DNA of 64,000 nt from Epiperipatus broadwayi (taxonomy: Eukaryota; Onychophora; Udeonychophora; Euonychophora; Peripatidae). The notes under the pieces were generated by a model, which was not told the origin of the DNA, made no database searches, and was given only the letters and a program-made list of their open reading frames with translations. Made by a program: the position numbers and the translations under genes. Location: positions 2,998,146 through 3,062,145 of the forward strand of contig JAQFVV010006199.1 of assembly GCA_028023455.1 (NCBI GenBank). Reading direction: 5' to 3'. This document shows positions 34,860 through 45,356 of this stretch, piece after piece (position 1 is the stretch's first letter; every line of letters begins with the position of its first letter).

Positions 34860-37800
34860 TTCAATAGCTATTCCTTAATCATCTTAGCCAAACATGTAAT
34901 TATTAGTAGATAAATGAGTATTTCTCTATTCTTAGATAAAAAGTAAAACAAAAAAACCCCCTGAAATCTGAACTATTAGACTAGTGAGTTGTCTTTTCAT
35001 TTATTATTTCATCAGAACTGCTGGAGAAGTTTTTACTTATGTTAGTTACTCAAGACTGTCTACAATCTTTTATCAAAATTTATTAAAATAATAACTATGA
35101 AACTATTTTTTAGCATTTAGAATTGTAATAAAGCAGTATATTTAGCTTTAATAGTTCCTTACTGATATTTGAGACTTTTTTTTGCAAATTTCTTTTTCTT
35201 AATTATGAAACAGATCCATCGATCTGTCTGTTTCACCTATTATATTCTACAATAGTGTATTTATTTGGTAATATGCTTCACTCAGATTGCATGTATTTCT
35301 TTAATTTAAAACTTCAAGTTTGTGCTTGTAATATTGCCGAGTATGTGCATGTATAATCACATTGTTCATTATAATATGAAAATGGTAGCATATACACATA
35401 TATCACCCGGGTGTTTGTTAAAACTGAAGTAAGCATAGCAGTATGTAGTTAGAATTTATGTACATAACAAAATTATAAGTTTAAGTTTGTAAAATAATTC
35501 ATTTAAGAAGTTGTGTTTTAATATTCATTCAAAATAATTTTTGAGTTCTATTGTTTGTTTAAATTACACAAGCTGTACATTGTTTACAAGTTTTAACATT
35601 TCATCTAAAATAATCTTTTAACTGAAAATTGATCTCATTTAAAATTATAGGCAAAAACAAATTTGAAAATCTAGTCAGGCATAAATTTATCTTAAGTGTT
35701 AGGAAACCCAAGGGAAAAGATCTTTTAACTCCAGATTTAGCTATGGATATTATTAAAAAAGGGGAAAAATTTAGTTAAAGGCAAAATTGGAAGTAACTAA
35801 ACAAGTGACATAGAGAAAGTAAAAAAAGGAGGGGAGGTATACTTGGCAAAAATATGATATAAAAAAGCCTGCAGTGGCCATTTGAGAGGTGAGACACATC
35901 TTTTTTTCAAACAAATATTGAAGAATAATAATCAAAGAGCTGTTGCCGCATTACATTTTGGCAAGCTGAATTTGGATAAAGCAATTATTGAAAGCTGTTA
36001 AGATGTGAACTATGGACTAGTGGGGTCATAACCACAGAAAACTGTTCTACAGAATGAAAGAGATCATCCATCTCAGCCCTGGCCAAGTGATGGAGAAGCC
36101 GCATCCTGAAGAAATGGAGAAGGCATAACTTGAAGTAATAGAGAAAAACCCCATCCTGGCTTAAATCAAGAAAAGCCACATCCTGTCTTAATGGAGAGAA
36201 GATTCCAAGTAAAGAATGCCTTGAAAGACTTACTATCAAGTATTACTGATAAATTATTCTGCAGAATACGCTAATTTATTACTAAACAAACTCTAAACTA
36301 AAGCTAGCTAACTAATCAAGCTTCATACCTCATTATATTATTTAAATATTACATAAAACTTAGAGCACTCTTAAATTTCTTCTTGATCATAAATATTTAA
36401 GTTCTATAAAACCATTTAAACCTAATTCTTATTCATTTTTCGAAATTATCACTTTATCGATTTCTGCAATTTGTTCTTGTGCCAGCTATATTTAGTTTTA
36501 AATTTATGTTTATTAATTTGTGCTATGTTATATCAGAATGAAATTTAATGGGGTTTGATAATTATTGGAGAGGAAATTAGGCATCTTTCCACCATGGTAG
36601 AATATTATAATATAAAGAAATACAGGCAAACTTTCTTCTGAAATCAAACTATTATTTACGCTAAAGTGAGCCAGCTATTTGTAACATACTGAATAAATTA
36701 TTTTAAAAATCAATATTTTGCTTAGTATTAGGCATGAATGATTCTATACAGCATATGCATAATATTATAATTTTTGATAAACCCCTAAATTTGCTGTAAC
36801 TCTCCTTAATTATAGGTTAAGTTATATAGATATCCTTAAATCAGATTCCTATTATTGCCTTTGTAGTGTGACTAAATATATTACTTATGAACTGACCAGT
36901 GGTAGGGGTACTAATAGAAGCTATAGATTTGGTGTAATTGATTTATGAAAATACTAAATTAGTGTGGTGAATATGTTGCTAGTTAGCATAAAAATTCATA
37001 TCTTCTTGTTATACCTATAGTGGCCTACATCCAGATGGATTCTATGTTGAATCATGTATCTTAAGTTTAGGCAACTGTGATATTTATCTTGTATTTGAAG
37101 AAACAAAAGCATTCCAAGGGCTTGTTAAGCCACTGTTCTGTTCACTCAAATGAAAGAGCCTCTTCATATTATAGCAAGTAGTGTGGTCTGAGGAACTGAT
37201 TACTAGGTAATGAATCTCAATTAAGAGCACATTCAAGATGCATATATTCTGATATTATAGTTTGTCAAACCATAGAATCTGAAGTTAGACTGCCTGGCAT
37301 CAGTTCAGCCTCCCATAGAAATTAACATCGGCTTTGATCCGATTCGGAATCTGAGTTAATGCGATTTATCTATGTAGTAAATTATGTTTAAACTTGATAA
37401 TATAATTCCCAGCTGCTGCCAATTAATTGATCACTCTAGCCATTACTATTTTTCCTTTCTTGACATAGTCCATAGCATAAATTATGACATAGAAGATGGA
37501 AAATATTTTATCTTGCAATCTACTTTACTTGGAAGCACCGGTAAGAGAGTTGAGGCATGATCAGAAGTAGGATATTACTATCCCGACTTCCCACCAGCTT
37601 TTGGTTCTCTGGCTCAGACTCTTAGTCTGTTGAGCAAATGTACAAACCTGACCGTCACAATATTTTTTTCTTTTTTAATTTTTTCCTTTACAATAATTGA
37701 TCATTTTATTTTTATCTTTTTTTTGAGAAGTTTTGTAAATTGATTGCAATAATGATAACTTTCAATTTCAAAACATATATAAAAATTATAACAAAAAGTA

Positions 37801-38930
37801 ACCCTGCATTTTTTTTGTTACATCTAAATTCAATAGTTTTGAATAACACTATAAAATAGTTTGGATGACTGTTTTTCAACATATAAAAATAACAAATTGT
37901 AAATCAATATTCAAAAACTCTACCATGTAGATATTGTTTAGAATCCAAAGTATTTTCTTACAAGGTTTAATTACGCTTTTTATTGATTTCAAATATATTT
38001 GCTGAATGTATTATTTAGAATAGAGTTTGAAAAGATATTTTATTACTCTTGACATAAAGATGTGACTCTTTCAGATCGTAACCCTTTTTTTTTCTCTCTC
38101 TCTCTTCTGATGTTCTTTTGTTAATAATTCTTGATTATGCTGTTTAAATTACAATTAGATTATTTAATAAGTGTTTTTCTTTTAATTTTTATTCTGTATA
38201 ATATACATTTGCATTCAAATCTTGGTAAAATAACTACTGTTAGAATGTATTTATATATAAAAAAATCCTTTTCAAATACAAATTTTCTTTTAAATTATTT
38301 CAATCAAAAGCATTATATTCAAGTTTAATTTTACAATTAATTTAGTAATAATCAGGCCGCAATATATGTAATTTTCCAAAATTCGTTATTATAATTTTTA
38401 TTTTCACTTTTTTGGAAACACATTTTTAACACTTATCGTTAATCCTACCGTTTTGCTTTTATATAATAACTTTTATAACATTTTCTAAAGTTTTGAAATA
38501 ATTCATTGTGAAATTAGCCACATCATCTAAAAAAATAGATATTTAAAGTAATTCCAATTTTTTTTTTCATTTCTTTAGCATCCTACTTACAATTTACAAA
38601 ATATTTATTATAAAACTGCTATCAAATATTTTTTGGACATATAAAACCATTACTGTATATTTTTATTAATGTGTACTACCATGTAATATAATCTCTGCTG
38701 TTCCATTTTGAGGAATACACATGCATATTCTTAATAATGATGCCAAACACAAATGAAATATAACAACTATATAAAAAATAAATATTTTCTTTATTAATGA
38801 ACAAGTTTTCGCCCTATATTACTGCCCTTTTAAAATACACTTTTTAAAAACAATCGCACGATTCTTATATCTATCAATACTTCCCCTAATGTTCATTTTA
38901 CATAATCATTTTATAGTTGTAACTAATAAT
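34860..38930. other. AT-rich stretch with slightly GC-richer islands, no gene recognised
   Basis: Two islands stand out. At 36070-36200, a degenerate unit of about 25 bp (ATGGAGAAGCC-CATCCTG-type) repeats about five times; translation gives stops. At 37040-37680, base composition is more balanced, with stretches such as CAGTTCAGCCTCCCATAG and CTCTGGCTCAGACTCTTAG; this could be an old SINE or another repeat, but no A/B box pair is convincing. The rest shows nothing. Confidence 0.5.
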
Positions 38931-38935
38931 TTCTT

Positions 38936-39567
38936 AAGTGCATACTCATTACCTAAGTAATATATATTAAGGCTATAACCTTAAGACTACGTACCTAGAC
39001 ACGACAGTAGGGACCTCTACAAATCTTAATACAAGATTAACGACTTTAAAAGACGAGCAGCCATTCCGATCTTTGACCTACTTTTTAATTATATAGGTGA
39101 ATCTACAGCATTTAGCTTTGAGAGTGTGAAGTTATTAAATATTTCACTGATTAAGTCTACAATTTCTATACAAGCTAATGTTCGCGAAATCTTTCAATTT
39201 ACAGTGAGTCAGTGTGAAGCTCTTATAATGATAAATCTTTTAAGACAATTTAATTTGTTAAGCACATACTCATTACCTAAGTAATATATATTAAGGCTAT
39301 AACCTTAAGACTATGTACCTAGATATGGCAGTAGGGACCTCTACAAATCTTTATCAGAAGATTAATGACTTTAAAAGACAAGAGCGGCCTTTCTTATCTT
39401 CTACCTACTTTTTTAATTATATAGGTGAATCAAAAGCATTTTGATTTGAGAGCATGAAACTATTAAATACTTCACTGATTAAGTCCCACAATTTCTATGC
39501 AAGCTAATATTTGCAAAATCTTTTGATTTACAGTGAGTCAGTCAGTGTGCGGCTTTTATAATTAGAT
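38936..39567 (+). repeat. Tandem duplication of a 324-bp unit
   Basis: Copy 1 (38936-39259) and copy 2 (39260 to about 39567) share long blocks such as CATACTCATTACCTAAGTAA and GGACCTCTACAAATCTT, and both carry CAGTGAGTCAGT near the end. Divergence is moderate. No coding frame runs through the unit. It abuts the inverted partial copy at 39572-39690. Confidence 0.85.
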
Positions 39568-39571
39568 ATGA

Positions 39572-39690
39572 CCACTCTTGTCTTTTAAAGTCGTTAATCT
39601 TGTATTAAACATTTATAGAGATCTCTACTGTCATATCTAGGCACATAGTCTTAAGCTTATAGCCTTAATATATATTACTTAGATAACCAT
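39572..39690 (-). repeat. Inverted partial copy of the 324-bp unit
   Basis: The reverse complement of the first 130 bp of the tandem unit: it reads AGTAATATATATTAAGGCTA and ends near CTTTAAAAGACAAGAG on the minus strand. Two direct copies plus one inverted copy make a head-to-head structure directly next to the left arm of the PLE inverted repeat. Confidence 0.85.
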
Positions 39691-39931
39691 TTTATATAAT
39701 CACATAACCTATTTACATATATATACTTCTCTCTCCTCCTTTTTTATATACATATTATTTTTATATAATAAATAAAACTACCTTAATTACAATTCAATAA
39801 TTATATATATATATATTATACACCATAAATTATTTATTACTTTACATTAACTCCATTAAATCAATTATATACACATACTTTATACATGAACTAAATTATA
39901 TATCATTTCTCATATATTTCTACTAACCATG

Positions 39932-39940
39932 CCTTCAAAT
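39932..39940. repeat. Target-site duplication of the RTE LINE, 3' side
   Basis: CCTTCAAAT, identical to 42658-42666, directly abuts the element's ATC-repeat tail (plus-strand view). The paralogous empty site at 43544-43552 reads ACTTCGAAT in reverse complement. Confidence 0.85.
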
Positions 39941-39977
39941 ATCATCATCATCATCATCATCATCAACCATTATCAAT

Positions 39978-40063
39978 TCACTGCAGGAAGAAGGTCTCTC
40001 CAAGTTCAATCCATCTTTTCCGATCTTTAGCTTCTCTTCTCCACATCACCCCTGCACACTTTC
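39978..40063 (-). pseudogene. RTE ORF2 extreme C-terminus, frameshifted
   Basis: After the stop of the main frame, another frame reads DEIRKCAGVMWRREAKDRKR and a short tail ending FFLQ, stop at 39978. It lies immediately before the GAT tail and matches the usual end of RTE proteins. Confidence 0.7.
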
Positions 40064-42157
40064 TTATTTCATCCATCTCACATGTGGTCTCTTTCTGGGT
40101 CTTTTACAATCTCTTGGAATCCAGTTTAAAATTTCAATTGTCCATATATTATCATCTCTTCTAGCAATATGTCCAGCCCAACTCCACTTCAGTCTTTTAA
40201 TTTTTTCAAGGAGATCAGTAACACCTGTTTGTTCTCTTACCCATATATTGCATTTTCGATCTCTTCTTGTTACTCCCAACATGCATCTCTCCATACTTTT
40301 TTGAGTGGTTTGAAGTCTCTGTATTGCTCTTCTATTAAGTGTCCAAGTCTCAGATCCATAAGTAAGAGCTGGCAAAACACATTTATTAAAAACCTTCCTT
40401 TTCAAACACATAGGCATATTTCCTTTTAGTATCAAGTTATTTCTACCAAAAGCACTCCAAACAAGTTTAATTCTATGATTAATTCCATCCATTATGTTTC
40501 CATCTGTATTAATAATCTGACCAAGGTATTTGTAACTGTTAACTTCTTCTGATTCATCATAATCAATCTTTATTTTCATATTTTGAGAAAATCTATTAAA
40601 CAGTACTTTAGTCTTTTTAACATTTATCTTTAGTCCTACTTTCCTACTTTCATCTGATAACTCCTGCAACATTTCCTGTAACTCTAAAACATTATTTGCA
40701 AAGACAACTACATCATCTACAAAATCTAAATGACTTAAATAATCTCCATTTACTTTCACTCCTTTAGTTTCCCATTTTAATCCACAAAATACTTCTTGCA
40801 GCATTGCTGTAAAAAGTTTTGGAGATATGGAGTCACCCTGTCTTACACCCTTCTCAATGGTGACTTTCCTACTATCATTATGTAAGCTAATTGTTGCTGT
40901 TGCATTTTTATAAATATTCTTTAAAATATGACAATATCCTGGATCTATACCTTGATGATCCAATGCTTTAATCACTGAAGAAATGTTTATAGAATCAAAT
41001 GCCTTTTCATAATCTACAAATCCTAAGCATAATGGCAATTCATATTCATTTGTCCTTTCTATAACTTCTCTCAATACCTGGATATGATCTACTGTACTAA
41101 AACCACTTTTAAATCCAGCTTGTTCTCTTGGTTGGTGGAAGTACAGTGTTCTCTGTAGATGAGTTGGAATTATCTTAGTAAAAATTTTGTATAAAACTGA
41201 TAAAAGACTGATAGGTCTGTAATTTCTAATATCTTCTTTATCACCTTTTTTAAATATTAATATTAATACTGCATTCTTCCAATCATCTGGTACATCTTTA
41301 TCATTTAGACATTTGGAATATAACTTTGCTAAAAATTTTTTTATTTCTTCACCTGCTTCATTTAATATATCAATTATAATTTCATCATTACCTGGAGCCT
41401 TCCCTTTCTTCATAAATTTAATTGCATGTCTTACCTCCTCATTCAAAATTCTGAGCAATTCAGAAGATATAATAGGTATAGGAGGTATTTGTTCTTTATT
41501 ACTATATAATTCTTGATAGAAGTCTTCTACACATTTCATGATGTCATCTCTCTTTTTAATAATAATGCCATCTTTTTTTCTTATTGCAGATATAAATTTC
41601 CTACCAATACCAAAATGTTGTTTTACCCTCTTTAGACTTTTATTCTCTTCTACAGATTTCCTTGCTAGTTCACAATTATACTTTCTTATATCATTTTCAA
41701 CTCTTTTCCGCACCATTTTACAAAATTCGAGATATTCAATCCTTTTTAATGCATCATTTTTGTATATCTTCATATTCCTTCTTTTCTTCATAAATTTTCT
41801 AGTCTCAGTAGAAATTTTATTGGTCAATTGCTGCTTTTTTTTACCAGCTATCTTTGTGGCAGTTTTTAAAAGTGTATCAGTTATTTTCCTATTAATTTCA
41901 TTCAAATCTGAATCATGTTCAAAATCTACTAATACTTGAAACCGATTTGTAAGTTCTAATTTAAATTCTTTAGAAGGTTTCTGAAGATTAGAAATATCAA
42001 CTGTAAATATTGTTTTTTTTAATAATTTTTGTCTCTCTAGTTTTGCATTAACATGTATCTTACATCTTACTAATCGATGATCACTTCCTGTGTTAAATTT
42101 ATTAAGAACATTACAATCTTGAAATATGTATTTTTTGTTAGTTAAAATATAATCCAA
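40064..42157 (-). CDS. RTE LINE polyprotein: endonuclease C-terminus and reverse transcriptase
   Basis: 697 open codons. The beginning (DYILTNKKY, then SDHRLVRCK at 25-33) is the C-terminal end of the APE-type endonuclease, with its catalytic Asp-His intact. RT motifs follow: DVPDDWKNAVLI at 288-299, NYRPISLLS at 312-320, GFVDYEKAFDSI at 379-390 (catalytic Asp), GVRQGDSISPKLF at 437-449 and LDFVDDVVVFA at 477-487, a FVDD variant of the usual FADD box that keeps both Asp. The C-terminal part carries YGSETWTL and WAGHIARRDDNIW, hallmark stretches of RTE-type and similar LINE proteins. The nominal Met is internal: the frame continues upstream past one TGA at 42185. Confidence 0.92.
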   Translation of the reverse strand: MDYILTNKKYIFQDCNVLNKFNTGSDHRLVRCKIHVNAKLERQKLLKKTIFTVDISNLQKPSKEFKLELTNRFQVLVDFEHDSDLNEINRKITDTLLKTATKIAGKKKQQLTNKISTETRKFMKKRRNMKIYKNDALKRIEYLEFCKMVRKRVENDIRKYNCELARKSVEENKSLKRVKQHFGIGRKFISAIRKKDGIIIKKRDDIMKCVEDFYQELYSNKEQIPPIPIISSELLRILNEEVRHAIKFMKKGKAPGNDEIIIDILNEAGEEIKKFLAKLYSKCLNDKDVPDDWKNAVLILIFKKGDKEDIRNYRPISLLSVLYKIFTKIIPTHLQRTLYFHQPREQAGFKSGFSTVDHIQVLREVIERTNEYELPLCLGFVDYEKAFDSINISSVIKALDHQGIDPGYCHILKNIYKNATATISLHNDSRKVTIEKGVRQGDSISPKLFTAMLQEVFCGLKWETKGVKVNGDYLSHLDFVDDVVVFANNVLELQEMLQELSDESRKVGLKINVKKTKVLFNRFSQNMKIKIDYDESEEVNSYKYLGQIINTDGNIMDGINHRIKLVWSAFGRNNLILKGNMPMCLKRKVFNKCVLPALTYGSETWTLNRRAIQRLQTTQKSMERCMLGVTRRDRKCNIWVREQTGVTDLLEKIKRLKWSWAGHIARRDDNIWTIEILNWIPRDCKRPRKRPHVRWMK

Positions 42158-42184
42158 TTCTGCTATACCTTCATTTGGATGCTT

Positions 42185-42409
42185 TCATATCCATTTCCTT
42201 TTAACCTTTTTTTCATAAAAAGAATTCATAATATAAAGTTTTTCTTTTTCTGCAAACTTCACAAATCTATGTCCTCTCTCATTTCTATTACCATAACCAA
42301 AATTACCTACAGCATTTTCGTCTTTCATTTGTTTACCAATTCTAGCATTAAAGTCTCCCATAACAATTTTAAAAATGTTGTTTACTCTGATCAAAAGCCT
42401 TTTGTACAT
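42185..42409 (-). CDS. RTE LINE endonuclease, middle part
   Basis: 75 codons in the same frame as the 697-codon segment, separated only by a TGA where relatives have Trp (…RKW then stop). It contains VMGDFNARIG near the start, the GDFN catalytic motif of APE endonucleases, then NERGHRFVKFAEKEKLYIMN. Upstream the frame shifts at about 42410. Confidence 0.85.
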   Translation of the reverse strand: MYKRLLIRVNNIFKIVMGDFNARIGKQMKDENAVGNFGYGNRNERGHRFVKFAEKEKLYIMNSFYEKKVKRKWI

Positions 42410-42414
42410 CCATA

Positions 42415-42657
42415 TAAAAATCTTCTACTACTTCATCACTATGAAAACTTGTTGGGGCATAAACCTGAATTATCTGTATTTGGTATCTGCTATTAAGTTG
42501 TAAAACTAATCTTGCCACTCTGTCCGATACAGCATCAATCTCCACAATGTTATTCTTCCATTTTTTATTTATAATGAATGCTACTCCACTTGTATTTCCA
42601 ATATTGTGCCTTTATAGTAGAGTACATGTCCACTTTTTAAATCAATTGTTTCTTCAA
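42415..42657 (-). pseudogene. RTE LINE endonuclease, N-terminal remnant
   Basis: In another frame, the minus strand reads GNTSGVAFIINKKWKNNIVE, then SDRVARLVLQL and IIQVYAPTSFHSDEVVEDFY, typical of the APE domain of RTE elements. A further frame break lies near 42590. The element is truncated here: the N-terminal first motif is missing at the 5' junction with the target duplication. Confidence 0.8.
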
Positions 42658-42666
42658 CCTTCAAAT
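42658..42666. repeat. Target-site duplication of the RTE LINE, 5' side
   Basis: CCTTCAAAT, identical to 39932-39940. Beyond it the sequence continues as the PLE left arm. Confidence 0.85.
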
Positions 42667-42806
42667 GTACCCTTATTTATTTATAGTTAACTAATTATTT
42701 ACATTAACTGATTATTTACATATATAAATTAATTAAAATATAAATTTAAAAAACTAATCAACCATATATTAATTTTTTTTTTAAATTTCCACTTATCCTT
42801 TAATGC

Positions 42807-43058
42807 TCATTTGCTACTCAACTTTGTAGGTCCTTTAACTAAATTAACACATTTAGTCATATTCTCTTGAATGTATACTGTCTCATAATATTTCCTTCTA
42901 TTATAATCTTTAATATATTTTATAACCTCCATTTCTTCAATACATTTCATTCTATGAACAGTATTCAAATAATGAACATATGGTCCTAAATTGATATTTT
43001 TCCTATCAATAGCCCTATTATGCTCCTTTCCTCTTTCTATTGCTGTTTTTCTCATTTG
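42807..43058 (-). pseudogene. PLE GIY-YIG endonuclease, C-terminal half
   Basis: The minus-strand frame ends at 42807. After Ile/Tyr residues that only translate the (AT)n tract comes QMRKTAIERGKEHNRAIDRK, then VHYLNTVHRM, MEVIKYIKDYNRRKYYETVY and a short tail. The pattern R..EH ... H....H ... R+.YE..YI is that of the second half of PLE GIY-YIG domains. The catalytic GIY and YIG strands are absent, having been replaced by the microsatellite, so it is a fragment. Confidence 0.65.
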
Positions 43059-43060
43059 AC

Positions 43061-43069
43061 TTATATATA

Positions 43070-43110
<41 letters not shown>
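43061..43110. repeat. (AT)n microsatellite
   Basis: Two AT runs around a TATTATA interruption. It replaces the N-terminal half of the GIY-YIG coding sequence. Confidence 0.95.
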
Positions 43111-43111
<1 letters not shown>

Positions 43112-43223
43112 TATTGCAACTCCTATAAATTATTTTGTATACCAATCCTATTTTACTTTATTTATTTTACCCCCTCTTCACATTTGATAACCATTTTTTC
43201 AAGCAATTCTTAAATCTTATAGG

Positions 43224-43430
43224 ATATGAATTCAGAACCATATTTTCATTATTTGAATACTGGTCATAGAATGAGATGTATTGAAGATATGGAAGTTATA
43301 AAATAATTTATAGATTATAATAGAAGGAAATATTATGAGACATTATACATTCAAGAAAATATGAGTAAATGTGTTAATTTAGTTAAAGGACTTGCAAAGT
43401 TGAGTAGTAAATGGGCATTAAAGAACAAGT
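43224..43430 (+). pseudogene. PLE GIY-YIG endonuclease fragment, inverted second copy
   Basis: The reverse complement of 42795-43000 at high identity, but with stops and a frame change. It encodes the same stretch that reads NRRKYYETVYIQE on the other strand. The shared 3' flank continues to 43827. Confidence 0.7.
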
Positions 43431-43751
43431 GAAAAATTTAAAAAAAAAATATATGATTGATTTGTTTTTAAAATAATATATATGATATATGTAAATAATT
43501 AATTAATGTAAATAATTAGTTAACTATAAATAAATAAGGTTATATTCGAAGTTATGGTTAGTAGAAATATATGAGAAATGATATATAATTTAGTTTAGTG
43601 TATAAAGTATGTGAATATAATTAATTTAATGGAGTTAATGTAAAGTAATATATAATTTATGATGTATAATATATGTATATAATTACTGAATTGTAATTAA
43701 TATAATTTTATTTATTGTATAAAAATTTGCATATAAAAAAGGAAGTGGAGA

Positions 43752-43754
<3 letters not shown>

Positions 43755-43815
<61 letters not shown>
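43755..43815. repeat. (AT)n microsatellite
   Basis: About 30 AT units close to the outer end of the right PLE arm. The left arm has only a short AT patch at the equivalent place (39716-39724), so the tract expanded or contracted after duplication. Confidence 0.95.
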
Positions 43816-43818
<3 letters not shown>

Positions 43819-43829
43819 AATAGGTTAAC

Positions 43830-45306
43830 AATTTCTTTAGGTTTATTGACTTAAAAATTTCTGACTACAATAAAGAAGAAAATACATAACATTGCATAAC
43901 ATTATGTGATGTAATTTGTTTAAATATAAATGAGAAATCAATCTATAAATCATCATCTTTTATTGTTAAGATTTAATAATTGTCTTGAAATTAAATTTAT
44001 CTGGAGAAAACTTAAAATTCATCCATATACAGCCTTCCATACATAGATCATATTTTAATATTATATAAGTTTTTTTTGTCAAAAACTAAAAATAGAATTG
44101 TAAGTATAAAAAAATAGTATCATTAATAATTTTTGGGGATTTTTTAAAAAAGTTTCAGTGAAAAATCCATCTCTTTTTAGTTAGTAACAAATTCTTTATT
44201 ATAGATTTCTAACTTTGGGTCTTGCATTGCAGTCTCAGAAATCTGCCCAAAATCACATTATGTAAATTTTTGAAAATTATTTTGCAAATATTTACTACAA
44301 ATGTAATCTGATATACAAACGAAATATACCAAAACATTAGTGGTTATACCACTATTTCTTAAATGGTTGTTAAATTCTATGGTCATAGATATTAGATTTT
44401 TTTTGTTTATCATTTATGTGATGAAAATTATTTTTTGGTCTAGAGCAGTTTATCTTTTCAAATTTTGCTTTACAGTAAGCATTATTGATATTTACATTTA
44501 TTAAAAAAGTTTTGATTACTTTTAACAACTTTTATTTATGTTTTTTAAGATGCAAAACAATGAAAGAATTGTCATCATCATAATTTTTTTAGAACTTTTA
44601 ATGCACTTTCATATATGTTACAAATAGTATCATTATTAATTATTTTTCAAAGCACAGAGCTCACATCCCAAACCAGATCATCATTTGCAAATCACCAATC
44701 TAATACAATTATTGATTCTCATTATGATCATAAATCAATTTCCTTATTTTTTTTTATAATAGTAGTGTAATTTTTTTAAATATAGTTAAGCAACTTTACA
44801 TAATATATAATATTAAAAGTTTAATAAGGATTTATTGAAATTGAATAATAGGAGGAGTTAATTTTTCCAGATTAAAAGAAAAAAATGTCATTTACTTATC
44901 AAATAATAAAATTGAATAATTAAATATATCTTTTATTCTCCAAAAACATTCACGTAAAAAATAAATATATTAAAAAAAAGTATGCTCATTAAATTTCACT
45001 AATTGAAAAAAATTAGGTATTTTATATCATTAAGTAATATCATGTATGGGTTTGCTTTACCTTTTGTATTACATTTGACTTGTTCTGTTTTATATGGAAA
45101 AAAATAGAAAAATCTAATTTTAATATATCTTTCAATTACTCAATTTTTCCCCCACAAATTTGTAATTTAACTTCTATTTAGATTTACACTTCAAGTCATT
45201 GACATCTAAAAATTATTGATTTAAAGATATTTACTACAATAAAAATCACATTCCAAAAAACAGTTTGCTAAATACGACTAAATAGTTAAATTTTCTTTTA
45301 GTACAT

Positions 45307-45356
<50 letters not shown>

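Larger units (their letters stand above)
39941..42657 (-). mobile_element. RTE-clade LINE, 5'-truncated, recently inserted
   Basis: 2717 bp between two copies of CCTTCAAAT. The 3' end on the minus strand is a run of about seven GAT units, the short microsatellite-type tail characteristic of RTE elements in place of poly(A). It contains most of the endonuclease and the whole reverse transcriptase, with few inactivating changes: one frameshift near 42410, one TGA near 42185 and a shift near 40064. It therefore looks much younger than the relic at 32.8-34.9 kb. It was inserted into the left arm of a PLE inverted repeat. Confidence 0.9.
39705..43827. mobile_element. Penelope-like element inverted pair, left arm split by an RTE LINE
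   Basis: The right arm (43224-43827) is contiguous: the 3' end of a GIY-YIG frame, AT-rich 3' flank, (AT)n, then GTAAATAGGTTA. The left arm is its reverse complement but in two pieces, 42667-43000 and 39705-39940, separated by the 2717-bp LINE. The outer ends TAACCTATTTAC (39705) and GTAAATAGGTTA (43816) match. The central 220 bp between the arms contains the rest of the minus-strand GIY-YIG frame, an (AT)n tract and unrelated sequence. Identity between the arms looks around 85-90 percent. Confidence 0.8.

Noticed and set aside
35985-36239. 84-codon minus-strand frame in a GC-richer island
   Set aside because: It runs antisense through a degenerate minisatellite and shows no domain; more likely a by-product of the repeat.
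38936-39690. Possible CRISPR-like or regularly spaced repeat array
   Set aside because: Units are 324 bp with no short constant repeats and unique spacers; it is an ordinary tandem plus inverted duplication in a eukaryotic context.
39948-39964. ATC triplet run considered as an independent microsatellite
   Set aside because: It is the 3' tail of the RTE LINE on the minus strand and is explained by the element.
41538-41939. 133-codon plus-strand hydrophobic frame resembling a membrane protein
   Set aside because: Antisense to the RTE reverse transcriptase; Lys/Glu-rich coding reads as Phe/Leu-rich on the other strand.
42179-42496. 105-codon plus-strand frame
   Set aside because: Antisense shadow of the RTE endonuclease region.
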